Below are positions 22,701-30,769 of a DNA stretch of 64,000 nt, in pieces. The stretch comes from Liolophura sinensis (taxonomy: Eukaryota; Mollusca; Polyplacophora; Chitonida; Chitonidae): assembly GCF_032854445.1 (NCBI RefSeq), contig NC_088305.1, positions 20,199,717 to 20,263,716 of the forward strand. Direction: 5' to 3'. A program made the position numbers and the translations under genes. The stretch's first letter is position 1. Every line of letters starts with the position of its first letter. The notes under the pieces were generated by a model, which had not been told where the DNA came from, made no database searches, and worked only from the letters and a program-made list of their open reading frames with translations.

Positions 22701-24798
22701 GGGGGTGTCGGGCCAGCAGAGGATGAGGTCCCACACCCTGCTGCAGTATGTACCTGGAGGACAGAAATAATCGACCATGTATCGCGGGTATTGCTAAATC
22801 AGACATACCTGATAAATAACATAACTATCAAAACAACAACGACATGTTTACAGGTGTATAGTGTGTGTATACTTGGTATTAAAGCCAAATGATAGAGGTG
22901 ATAAGCCATAACAGCACTATTTCCCACATAACCATGGCAACACAGTGGTATATATTCCAAGGCTGTAGGAATCTATGCGTCGAAACAGACATTCGTATAC
23001 CAGCCGTCAACCAACAAGGACGTTCCGGGTAAATAATCGCAAGTCTAATTCAAAAAACCACGTTTAACACAAATTATCAAAGAACTAAAAACTAAAAAAA
23101 AAAGTATATAAAGTACGAAAACTGGACGGAATACATACGGAGATATATGACTGCAAAACTTCAGCTTGATACATAAAGTACTGAAATGGTGAATTTGTTA
23201 ATTTACGATCAATAATATGCACACAGAGAATCAGCGATGGAACATCCTCCTTGTGTCATTGTGCTCTATATACACGTAAAACTTCAGGTCTCTGAGATAA
23301 CACCCCTAACATTTTGTTTAACATTGATTGCATTACGCAATAAACAAGTCAGGAAAACAGTAATTTACTAATTTGTAATTAGTTTGTACACACCGAATCA
23401 ACGATGGAATATCCCCTCTCGTGTTATTGTACTCTACACATATGTTCAAACCCTGATCTCAATACTTGCAGTACTTTTTAAGACACCCCCTCTAACATTT
23501 TGTTTAACATTGTTTCCCCTGTTATTGGACGCCTACGCGGACGCTCCTGGTACGACGTAAACTACCTGCTAAAAGTACGAACTCAAAAAGAATAATAAAG
23601 GTTGCATGTTATGTTAACAGTAATCCAGGTGTACCTAGGGAAACAACCTGGCATATATATTTGGTAGAATATTAACAGTATTCTAGGCATAAAACGATAA
23701 CGGTATATTTAGACAAATCGTAAAATGGCATATTACGCGTATCGCATTTGTATATCGACCTATGCGTCGAAACAAACATTCGCATACCAGACGTCAACCA
23801 AGATGGACGTTCCGGGTCAATTATCAAAAGGCCAATTCTCAGAATGAAGTTGAACACGAAGAAAGCATTTAAAGTATGAAAATAGGACACAATCATGCAG
23901 ACAGAAGCAGTCAACAGTTTTGATTGATGTTGTAAAGAGGCAAAGGTATGCTCTAGGCGAATGAGTGAAATCTGTATTCAAATCCTGTACCATACTTGTA
24001 TATGTATGTCAGTGACACTTTCATTGCAACTGTTCATATATCCAACGTGGCGATCTAACTCAACACGATGAATTTACTCCCCTAGCCCAGGGTAAGCGGA
24101 ATTAGACATAATCATGAAGCAGAGTGCCAGAGATTCTGGACACACTGCACATATTTATTTACTCATTGAATTATACTCACTGTAAAACTTAAGAAACTTA
24201 AAATGAAGGCGTTTGATGGAATAACCTTGACACACTAGTGTTTGCAGTAATAACTTGTGACCTTGATTGAAATCTTCACACAACACACAGGATCTAACAA
24301 ATGCTACAAGGCGAGATATGTAGACGCCAAATGCAGGACCCTTCTTTATATTACGGTCCAAGTAACGATAATTTACAGCCTTCAAAATTGAAACTATCCC
24401 TCTCGTCCTACAGTCTGTGTAAAAGGAAACCGTTTTGGTAATTTGTGCAAATATAGGTCCAGATAAGATGTATCATCTGGGGAGTCTGTGGTTTCCTTTA
24501 CTACCCCTAGCCCCGGGTTAAGTGAAGTTAGGCATCGGGCATTTCGTAGCATTTCATGCATATCGTGGTGAAAAATTGGTCAGGCCAAAAAAAAAGTTAT
24601 ATCATTCAGGAATATCAAGTACAGCGGTTTAATATATTATGAAAACAACAACAACAACAATGCACGGTATAGAACTGTATCATAAATGCTCAGCTTACCG
24701 TTCCTGAGAGAGGGCGCCAGCATCATGCTTTGTGCACAGTCTATCGAAGCCTGCATTAGCCGATCCTTCTGTTCCTCCGGGGATATACTCACGATATT
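10223..24798 (-). CDS. Class B1 (secretin-family) GPCR, parathyroid-hormone-receptor-like; 12 coding exons, 5' exon missing
   Basis: Exons on the minus strand: 24699-24798, 22643-22753, 21789-21925, 18667-18761, 18206-18374, 17110-17266, 16444-16504, 15522-15591, 15008-15093, 12872-13016, 11820-11861, 10223-10747. Every junction is AG/GT and every phase matches, giving 565 codons to a TAA stop. The ectodomain has the six family cysteines (residues 21, 37, 46, 60, 77, 99), a WD...CWP core and four N-glycosylation sequons (N33, N68, N90, N95). Seven TM segments follow, then a 174-residue tail. Class B1 receptors bind peptide hormones at the plasma membrane and mostly signal through Gs/cAMP. PTH-receptor affinity is inferred from an EEQ-containing N-terminal helix, the CPRNTIH and LFLSFILR stretch of TM2, a long ECL1, KLAKSTLVLIPLFGIHY in TM6 and YFEMFFNSFQGFF in TM7. 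TM4 (VIPWVIVR) looks more glucagon/GIP-receptor-like, so the subfamily is provisional. The signal peptide exon was not identified. Confidence 0.93.
10919..11190 (+). mobile_element. SINE-A, full-length, with target-site duplication
   Basis: Head, body and A-rich 3' end are all present. An 11-bp direct repeat AAATCATAACA flanks both ends, the hallmark of LINE-assisted retroposition. It lies in the last coding intron of the GPCR gene (10748-11819), antisense to it. Confidence 0.95.
11524..11632 (-). mobile_element. SINE-A 3' fragment
   Basis: The reverse complement of the tail and body: (ATTT)n, TTGATTGGTGTTTTA, ACTTATACGATGGCGACCAG. Same GPCR intron as the preceding copy. Confidence 0.8.
11820..11861 (-). 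CDS. GPCR micro-exon: end of TM7 (residues 378-391)
   Basis: This is a 42-bp exon encoding GFFVAILFCFLNGE. A separate 42-bp TM7 exon in phase 0 on both sides is characteristic of class B1 receptor genes. The residue before the conserved Cys is Phe, where most family members have Tyr (position 7.57). Confidence 0.95.
12872..13016 (-). CDS. GPCR exon: TM6, ECL3 and first half of TM7 (residues 330-377)
   Basis: The exon encodes KLAKSTLVLIPLFGIHYMVF, LGLPDRIDDNGRSELVKLYF and EMFFNSFQ. It includes the PLFG kink of TM6, the TM6 threonine of the HETX network and the FNSFQG TM7 signature. Acceptor TTCTACAG, donor GTAAGAAT, exit phase 0. Confidence 0.96.
13520..13580 (+). mobile_element. SINE-A internal fragment
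   Basis: CAACCTGCGGATGGTCGTGG and GGCACTGCCCGGTTTCCTCC match the body of SINE-A. The 3' tail is absent. Confidence 0.65.
13600..15007. repeat. 24-bp minisatellite in a GPCR intron, degenerate leftward
   Basis: From about 14640 to 15000 the unit is GACTGCCTACTTATACCTGT plus ACGT, 24 bp and well conserved. Leftward it decays into longer, variable GTACGTG/TTGTA-rich units, including two near-copies of a roughly 120-bp block at 13660-13920. On the gene strand every unit reads ACAGGTATAAGTAGGCAG, which resembles a splice donor. The array starts exactly at the donor of the TM5/ICL3 exon. Confidence 0.9.
13928..13985 (-). mobile_element. Short fragment of another SINE 3' end
   Basis: GATTGATTGAATGATTTATG, GCTTAACGCCACATGG and the following bases resemble the 3' ends near 21990 and 62840. 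It sits inside the degenerate part of the minisatellite. Confidence 0.4.
15008..15093 (-). CDS. GPCR exon: second half of TM5 and ICL3 (residues 301-328)
   Basis: The exon encodes VNFLFFLNIVRLLFTKLNAG then NSQEAQKY. NF..F.NIVR.L.TKL is the class B TM5/ICL3 signature for G-protein contact. The acceptor is TTTCTTTCCAG. The donor is GTACAGGTAGG and lies at the very edge of a 24-bp minisatellite that fills the start of the following intron. The split codon AG/A gives Arg329, leading into KLAKSTL. Confidence 0.93.
15522..15591 (-). CDS. GPCR exon: ECL2 and first half of TM5 (residues 278-300)
   Basis: The exon encodes CWNTHQTPGYFWIMRGPIVA then TIL. CW is the ECL2 cysteine and tryptophan conserved in class B1. 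Acceptor TTTACAG, donor GTAAATCT, exit phase 0. The 70-bp length fits the previous and next phases exactly. Confidence 0.93.
15936..16062 (-). mobile_element. SINE-A 3' fragment in a GPCR intron
   Basis: (TTTA)n, TTTTACGCCGTGCTAAGGAA, CTTATACGACGGCGGCCAGT and AACCCACGACCATC are SINE-A tail and body in reverse orientation, so sense-parallel to the GPCR gene. Confidence 0.85.
16444..16504 (-). CDS. GPCR exon: TM4 and start of ECL2 (residues 258-276)
   Basis: The exon encodes GPLLSVIPWVIVRVFLEND. With the previous exon it makes GWCGP, matching the GWGxP motif of TM4 but with Cys at the second Gly. It enters with two bases (GT), exits with two (CT), and has donor GTAAGTAT. Confidence 0.93.
16903..16910. 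promoter_or_regulatory. CRE palindrome TGACGTCA in a GPCR intron
   Basis: An exact consensus in the intron between the TM3 and TM4 exons, beside a TGCATATGCAAATTA patch that includes an octamer-like ATGCAAAT. Function is inferred only. Confidence 0.25.
17110..17266 (-). CDS. GPCR exon: TM3 to the start of TM4 (residues 205-256)
   Basis: The exon encodes HWECRLFFTIFNYILGSNYM, WIFVEGLYLHTLLTVGVFSE and KSGIRWYILSGW. It contains the TM3 cysteine that bonds to ECL2 and the family signature VEGLYLHTLL, with its HETX-network glutamate. The acceptor is CCCTTGCAG. The donor GTAAGT leaves a single T, so the split codon is Cys257 (TGT). Confidence 0.97.
17561..17626 (-). mobile_element. SINE-A 3' end fragment
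   Basis: GTATTTTACGCCGTACTCAA and GAATATTTCACTTCTGCGAC are the SINE-A 3' end in reverse orientation. Confidence 0.75.
18206..18374 (-). CDS. GPCR exon: ICL1, TM2 and an extended ECL1 (residues 149-204)
   Basis: The exon encodes KLHCPRNTIHINLFLSFILR, then SAVSFMKENLLVQGLG and about 20 further residues (FQSDVIETESGKLEFSPDGP). The CPRNTIH motif includes the class B TM2 histidine (position 2.50). The extracellular loop after TM2 is longer than in glucagon- or VIP-type receptors, and a long ECL1 is a known trait of PTH receptors. Donor GTAAGTCG, exit phase 0. Confidence 0.95.
18667..18761 (-). CDS. GPCR exon: transmembrane helix 1 (residues 117-147)
   Basis: The exon encodes AHMWRIRLIYNIGYGISMVS and then LVLAVFLMFYF, a typical class B TM1 with the Y-x-x-GY-S signature. 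The acceptor tract is T-rich ending in CAG and the donor is GTAAGTAT. Phase is 0 in and 2 out; the split codon is Lys148. Confidence 0.95.
18790..18975 (-). mobile_element. Divergent tRNA-derived SINE-like element
   Basis: The right part carries GGGGTTCGAACTTGAGACCTC, a pol III B-box-like stretch on the minus strand; the left part has TTGGTGCTTTAACGCAACAA, a SINE-like 3' end. It is not SINE-A or SINE-B. It lies just upstream of the TM1 exon. Confidence 0.45.
19322..19585 (-). mobile_element. SINE-A, full-length, with perfect 13-bp target-site duplication
   Basis: A complete reverse-orientation copy from (TTTA)n to GCCACGGAGGCCCC. The direct repeat CGCAGTGCTGTAA occurs at 19309-19321 and 19586-19598. 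It is in the GPCR intron between the ectodomain and TM1 exons, in the same orientation as the gene. Confidence 0.96.
20471..20740 (+). mobile_element. SINE-A, near full-length, divergent head
   Basis: The head GGGGCCCCCTTGGCCGAGGT GGTAAGCGCC is closer to a Leu-type tRNA start than other copies. The rest (GAGTTCAAGTCC B box, body, AAATA tail) is standard SINE-A. It lies in the same intron as the copy at 19.3 kb, in opposite orientation. Confidence 0.9.
21575..21652. repeat. 26-bp tandem repeat, three copies
   Basis: AACTTTCTCAAATGTATATT plus AATTCT is repeated three times almost perfectly, near the exon at 21789-21925. Confidence 0.9.
21789..21925 (-). CDS. GPCR exon: hormone-receptor domain, second half, to the TM1 linker (residues 72-116)
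   Basis: The exon encodes RATRACLSDGSWYMKHSSNK, SWTNYSSCTVPQSTDD and VFDIPELVA. It holds cysteines 5 and 6, the conserved DGSW turn and two N-glycosylation sequons (NKS, NYS). The acceptor is GTGTCTCCAG, the donor GTAAGTTC, and the exit phase is 0. Confidence 0.95.
21985..22300 (-). mobile_element. Third SINE-like family, tRNA-related head on the minus strand
   Basis: The left end GTTTAATGGCTTCCTCAAG resembles other SINE 3' ends in the window. The right end has GATCGGGTTTGAACCCACAT, whose reverse complement fits a pol III B box, followed by an A-box-like CAGCCATAGTC. Between them lies a stretch unique in this window. Confidence 0.5.
22345..22545 (+). mobile_element. SINE-like element with tRNA-like head
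   Basis: CTTGCTGGCCCAGTCGTTTA and GTCTTCGAATCCGGACC look like A and B boxes. The 3' end TGAAATATTCCTGAGAATGC TGTATAACTTCTATCAAAC resembles the SINE-A 3' end but is clearly divergent. The internal ATGTACCTAGCGAAGGGCGG recurs near 40.68 kb. Confidence 0.55.
22643..22753 (-). CDS. GPCR exon: hormone-receptor domain, first half (residues 35-70)
   Basis: The exon encodes TYCSRVWDLILCWPDTPAGV and then TATQPCPAYINGFNTS. These carry cysteines 2-4 of the ectodomain and the diagnostic WD...CWP...AG...PCP signature. The entry codon GGT is split G/GT across the intron and the exit is phase 1. GC is higher than in the surrounding intron, as expected for a coding exon. Confidence 0.95.
22973..23925. repeat. 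Duplicated segments upstream of the ectodomain exon
   Basis: CTATGCGTCGAAACAGACAT at 22973 recurs with few changes at 23760, followed by GTCAACCAA..GGACGTTCCGGGT in both. Between them, 23200-23340 is partly duplicated at 23370-23520 (shared CTAACATTTTGTTTAACATT). A weaker match lies near 44.09 kb, so this is probably an unclassified dispersed element. Confidence 0.6.
24699..24798 (-). CDS. GPCR exon: N-terminal helix of the ectodomain (residues 1-33)
   Basis: The acceptor is TTGTTGTAG and the donor GTAAGCTG. The exon enters in phase 0 and exits in phase 1. It encodes NIVSISPEEQKDRLMQASID followed by CAQSMMLAPSLRN. The EEQ...C layout matches the alpha-helix and first cysteine of PTH-type receptor ectodomains. 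The codon before it is an in-frame TAG belonging to the acceptor, so an upstream exon supplying a start codon and signal peptide is required. Confidence 0.88.
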
Positions 24799-26039
24799 CT
24801 ACAACAATAAATAAATATTTACAAATGAAAACGAGGTTCTGTTCAACTTATATAAAAAAACTGAGCTAGCGAAATCTTCATGTCCCCGAGTGATGTGCGG
24901 AAAAATGCGGGTAGTAAGGCCGAAAATATTTTTTTTCTTTTCGCCCCTTTGCTACCCTAAAGGATACATGAAACGCTGTTTTTTTTTCTTAATGCGGAGT
25001 ATATGATGTAGCCTAACGGATAAAAGTACAAAAAACAACATGTCAGTTGTCTTCTTTGGGCATAAAACAGCTTTAAACCACAGCTTTCCCTCAGATCCCA
25101 GCAGAGGGACATCAGAAATTATGTAGTCGGTTGTGGTGACCTTAATGTACAACCCCAGCGCTGGACCTTCCAAACTGCAAATGAATGTTTTTATGCCTCC
25201 TGAATCGATTCCGATCGTTTAAAGCGTCGAACACGGAAGAAAACGGTAAAATATGGTGATCAAACATCAGAAATTCTACTTCACTACGATCGAGCCACCG
25301 TTGACCTTTTACAACTATACTTTTACAACTAATTTTGAGATTATTTCATGCCCAGGTTTGGCTTTGTGACTGTGGTAACATAAGGCAGGAAACTGTAAAG
25401 TTATATAAAGCCTGAAAATGCAACAGACTGAGAAAATATGGACCAGATCTCATCAAAAACACCCTTTGATTACGGAGGACTCGGTCCTAGTCGTATGAGA
25501 CTTGCTAATCCAGTCATGCCTACTGAAATAAAAAGGCCGACGGACGAGGCTTGTAACCCCTCCAAAAAGCCAAACGAAAAAGAAAAGAACTCCAAATGTT
25601 CACTCCCTAGATGCAGAAGTTACTTGCTTGTTTAAAATAGCATGGGCCCCGGCATTAGGCGATATGGTTAAGTAGAGGTTGGTGGGTTTGTCAGTGTATT
25701 GTAACTGAAGGGGGTGGCAAGGTGGGTGTCTTCGCTGTAGGGATCGAGGGAATGCAACACTGTGAAAATGTTGACATTTGTTATCTTGAAAGATACACTA
25801 AATACCAAAGACAGCTACAGCACAGATTTATGAGTAAATTAATCACAATAATGTGTATTCAATGTGAGCGAAACTGTCATGTATCGTGGTCATTTTCTGA
25901 TCGATAAGATTGTTTGCACGTCTCCTGCTTAATGAACGCTACAACATGCATGGCAGCGAGTTAATGTTTTAGGATACAGATTAAGATGCATTTTTTTGGG
26001 CTTTTTACAAAAGTGTTGAACTGTATTCTTTTAGTTTCT

Positions 26040-26340
26040 CTGTATTACATTTGTTACTTTATGTTGCTTCATTTTTCTTTGTTACTTCTCTTTCTCTTCT
26101 GTCTGTTGTGTATTACTCCATTTTTTCTGTATTATTTCTTTTGTTACGAGCTATTGCAGTTTGTATTATATTGTTACTCTATGTTACTTCTGTTACTCTG
26201 TATTATGTTTGTTACTCTGTGTTAATTCTGTTACTCTGTATTATGTTTGTTTCTCTATGTTACTTTCGTTGCTATGTATTACCGCTGTTATATACGTCGC
26301 TTCTGTTGTGTTATTTCTGTTTCTATGTTTCACTTCTATT
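26040..26340. repeat. Imperfect T-rich tandem repeat (about 19 bp)
   Basis: Units such as CTTCTGTTACTCTGTATTAT recur with drift. Frames through it give Leu/Phe/Tyr/Cys-rich pseudo-membrane peptides that should not be called genes. Confidence 0.7.
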
Positions 26341-26806
26341 AACATGCGCGGGGTCAAACAGGAAATTTGTCGATTTCCCCGTTCTCGCTGCTTGAGGTGC
26401 CTTAGCTGAAAATAAGCAGCCGACGATGATCGTGTGTCGTTTTTTGCGAAGTGTAACATTCACTGAAGACCACTCGTCTTCCACCAATAGGCGTATGGTG
26501 TGCATAACTGTACGTATGGCACACGTGAGAAAGGTCGTCAGTAACTTGCCAAAGTTCCATAGTTTACACCGGAAAATCGAGTTTCCTCCACCCATACAAT
26601 TGATTGTAATCGCTCAAGTGTAAAATTCTTGAGCATGACTTTAAGCAACAAATAAATAAATAAATAAATAAATTCTATTGCTATGTGACACTTCAGTTTT
26701 ACATCTGTTTCTATGTATTACATGTGTCACATCGACCGCCTTTCAGTCATTCCGGTTTTTCTCCTTTACTTTGGCTGGCACGGAATACTAATGATTATCC
26801 AGGAAA

Positions 26807-26814
26807 TGACGTCA
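26807..26814. promoter_or_regulatory. CRE palindrome TGACGTCA
   Basis: An exact CREB/ATF consensus 2 kb upstream of the first GPCR exon found. Function not shown. Confidence 0.25.
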
Positions 26815-27889
26815 CGCAGATCAACCAGACGACCTAAGTTCAAATCTTTAATAGCTGGCTGGTCATCAATTTGGAAGGATCTTCTGGACGACTTCTCCCG
26901 AGAATCTTTGACCAACTTCACGAGAAAAAGTTTTTGGATGAAGTATACTCTATTCGAGATCAGAGACCTTGTCGTTGTATGAATAGCTGTATCAGAGAGT
27001 AATCTTCGCCAAAAGAACTAATCGTTCCAGATTTGGCGCAAAGGTGAGGACATGTCAGTGATAAATGCTAGATGGCGCTCTTGTGCAGGCTCGAGACTGA
27101 TTGCAAAGCTGAATGTGACACTGGGTTCTCTCCCCGGGTTATGTGGCCAAATTGACATGATTTGCGCCGGACCTTATAAATTGGCTGAAATTTCGCCCGA
27201 CTTGGAAATGATTGTCAGCGAGTTCTTGCAGAGATAATCAAGAAAACCTATTTTAAGGTGCATAAGATTTACAAAGATTGGCAAATTAACAAATCAACGA
27301 AGAAAGACGTACGGAGAATTGGCAAGTCCGAATTGGAGCGGTTCTGTAAGTGTTACAATTGAAGTAGAAGGATATGTGTGACTGCGTGAACGAAGTATTG
27401 GGTTGAACATTGTCGTTTGTGATAAAATATGGCTTTGTAATGTAAATAGTTCCAGAAACGTATCGATGTGAGGAAAAAACACCCCTTAATTAAAGACGCC
27501 TGATTGTGTCTTCCGGACACATGCTGTACGCCTGTTAATTCTCTTACGCGAATTCCTGGACAGTATAGGACGGCGTCGTCGATCGAATCTGGTAAACATG
27601 CTTTTTAATGCATTCAGCTGGTGGCAATTTGTAATCCTGCTGACAGTCTATCAGTTCATAACAGTAAACAGTTTTGCTCGTTTAACGATTTCCTGAAGTA
27701 GCGGTTGGGCAACTCAGACACTGGCTTCAGTTTAAACGTTAAATCGGAATTTCATATGAAACAAAACAATTTATTTATTTGTTTGGTAGGAATTGAAAAA
27801 TTTTTTTCACGTATACGCGGACAATTTACATTTTTTTACATGACATTTGTGTAGTGGGATTATATACACCTAGTTAGGAGAAGGTAAGC

Positions 27890-28460
27890 TGTGTCAAACC
27901 GGCCCTGTCAATGGAGGCATAAAGCCCACATGATATCATTTCTACATGGTGACACTGCGTGGTTGTTGTGACCCTGGCTTCAGCAGTGAAGATGTAGTGT
28001 CGTCGTGATATGTATATACAGCTACGAGAACGTTACTTGCGCTTTGTGAAACCGGCCTCCAGCGGTCAAGCCATGGCGCCACAGTGGCATGGTTACGAGA
28101 GCGTGAACCTACCTGAACTTTGTGAAACCTACCTCAACAGCTTTGTGAAATCGGCCCAGCAGTTAATGCTTAACGACGTCTTGGTATAGTTATGAGCTCG
28201 TAACCACTGCGACGGTTTTGTGAAATCGACCCCGTCAGTGAATACATAACGTCGTCATGGTATAGTTATGAGCTCGTAACCACTACGAGAGGTTTGTGAA
28301 ACCGACCCTAGTACCCCTGGCATAACGTCACCATGCTATTATTACGCCTACAAGAACGCGGTATTTCGAGTACTGTGTGAAATCGTTCCCAACAATGATG
28401 TCACAATGTCGACCAGGTATGTAGTTACGAGCGTGTAACGCCACGAGCGCTGTATGAAAC
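27890..28460. repeat. Degenerate tandem repeat, units of about 60-75 bp
   Basis: TGTGAAACCGNCC, CATAACGTC(G/A)TCATGGTAT and AGTTATGAGCTCGTAACCAC recur about six times with spacing drift. The clearest pair is at 28190-28310. Confidence 0.65.
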
Positions 28461-29580
28461 CCGGTGCCAAACCTAGGTCCGCTTGAGTACATTAGAACTG
28501 AAGCCCGTTTCCTTTAATTAGGTGAAATGAAATACCCTTGTCATATGCAGCTGTCGAGATTGACAATCTAGGATTGACGGTCTGTGTCACACATTGTTGA
28601 AATCACGCTCTGGGTGTCTGTCTTTACTCACCATGTAGCCTTCACATCAGCTCCAAAAAACAAACCCAAGTTATAAACTGCGAAAGCACAATTCTCTGAT
28701 CTGGTTTCTCAGCTGCCGCACAACAAATACCAAAGACTGTTGACTTTAACTTCCGGATTCCCGTGTGGCAACAGCTTGTTCTAGCAGACAGGACTGAAGA
28801 AACACTGACATGTTCTTTTACCAAACAAATCAATCCCATTCTCGTAAATACAGAAGTTTAAACCATGCCTAATTCTTTTAACTTGCCTCCTGTATTCAAT
28901 TGTCAGCAAAATCACTAAAATCCACTACCAGCATTGGCTTTCGTCAGTGACACATAACATCACAAGCTCTAAATATCGACGTATGAATGATTGCGAGAAT
29001 ATGCAGTCAGAGTACTGTTTCTCCATGCAATTAATATCACTGCATGCTTTTTTTTTAACTAATTCTGCTGAAGACCTGGTGCTAAGGGGCGTGTAATTTG
29101 CTACTATTTATGCATTTACGTGAACAATCAGAATAAAACCCTGATTGAGGTAAATTGATAAGACGCCGTATTTCACCCCATATGTGTGATCATTTGCCAA
29201 CTATCACACTGCCATCTCTGTTTTTTCTCTTTATCCAGTACGTCCAGTAAAAAAAATCATGCACTTTCCTAGTTTCTTTACAAAACTGGTGAAATTAATG
29301 ATGTATCTCAACTAGTGAGAACTGGGTTTGAACCTGCAACTTTATATAATCTGGGGCTACGGCGATTACACCCCTTTTTCTGTAAGAGCCAGCGAGAGCC
29401 TCACATGTACAATTAAGCAATCAGTTTTATCGAATCTCTACACAGCTGGCACTTCACAAATGATAGCGTATCCGAAACTTCCGAGCAGCCAAACACCATC
29501 ATCAGTGAAAACAACACAGCGTCAGTGTTTAATTAAGTTTCTCCGCAGACAGAATTAATTATGGGTTGGGTTGTGGACAT

Positions 29581-29867
29581 CATTTCAGGTGGAGAAGCTG
29601 TTTGTTAGCTTTGCTGAGAACGCTGAAGTCTCGAGTACCTCATATATACATGTATTTCCTCCGATGAAGACAGCAGACTCTGTGAAAGGATCTATCGTCA
29701 GGAACAGCCATGGCATTTCCTATGAGCACTATAAACAACTCTTCCGCGCACAGGAAAATAATTTCCTTAATACCTCGCCGGATTTAGCTCCAGTTTTAAG
29801 AGGTCACCTGAATGCAACGGTACCATTAGCTTTTGGGACATTTGAAAAAAATAAAAGACGATCCTGA
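29581..29867 (+). CDS. Unrecognised open frame behind a splice-acceptor-like site
   Basis: ATCATTTCAG precedes an open frame of about 95 codons beginning VEKLFVSFAENAEVSSTSYI and ending FGTFEKNKRRS at a stop. I recognise no domain. It has no ATG at its start, so if real it would be a terminal exon of a plus-strand gene. The sequence just upstream is SINE-like. It could equally be chance. Confidence 0.2.
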
Positions 29868-30769
29868 TGAGAGATCAATTTAGCTGGCATAAAACGTTGT
29901 GATGTCGATAGACGCCGACTAATGGGTCATTAATCATTGAAATGACCATCGTGCCGTTTGCTGAGCATCTCGCTAGTCCTCTGTCATAGAATTCAAGATA
30001 CATATCGAGTGCTCGATCGTCTATTTTCGTCCGCCTAATAACCCTCTTCAGAACACGTCTTGTTGATTTTAGAAACACCCGCTTTTAAATAAAGCCAGTA
30101 GGAAAACGCTGCGTTCGCCCTGTGTTGTTCTCATCCCTGGGAAATCATCAGGCGGCTTTTGGTCATTGTGGACCTATAATTGTAGACTCGAGCTGCGGAG
30201 AAATGTCGTTGAAGGAACTTTAAAGTGGCTGGCTGTCGATTACGAAGACAAATGTCTCTGTCCACGTCTGCTTTGGATTCGACGGGAAGAAGAACAGTAA
30301 AACTCACTTACAGCTGTTGCGCTGACTGGAAGTTCCTACGCCATTGACGGTAACATCGTTCCGATCACCAGAGTAAATCATCCCCCTCTCCTTCCGCTTA
30401 AGACGCCGGTGTTTTTCTCTTCTTCATCCTTTTTACAAACTTACAGGTCAATGTATACACTTTTGAAGGTCCACGCCTATATGCTGTATTACTGGTTTAT
30501 TTATGTCGTTAGTACAGTGAAAATTACACGCACGATTTGTGGCGACTGATTTTCCGGTGACTGAGATTTTCTCCTTGGTAAACTTTGGATAGTACGATTC
30601 GTCTGATACGTGAAGACTACCCTGTGTAAACAATTACATCTTCTCCGATGTAGAGTGGCCTGATTATATCTGAGGGACATAGCACGACTTAATACCCTTG
30701 GTACCTAAGGTGTGCAAAGTTTGACTCGCAACATTCTTTGCGCTCACTTAATTTTATAGAACATTGTTA

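Larger units (their letters stand above)
24799..30760. other. Stretch without a recognisable gene
   Basis: This lies directly upstream of the first GPCR exon found and may be its 5' intron. It holds a T-rich imperfect repeat at 26040-26340 (TGTTACTCTGTATTATG-like units of about 19 bp), a CRE palindrome at 26807, a SINE-like end at 26600-26670, a degenerate repeat at 27.9-28.46 kb and one open frame with an acceptor at 29.58 kb (listed separately). Confidence 0.5.

Noticed and set aside
26051-26395. A hydrophobic Leu/Tyr/Cys-rich open frame as a membrane protein
   Set aside because: It arises from a T-rich imperfect tandem repeat and is open in several frames.
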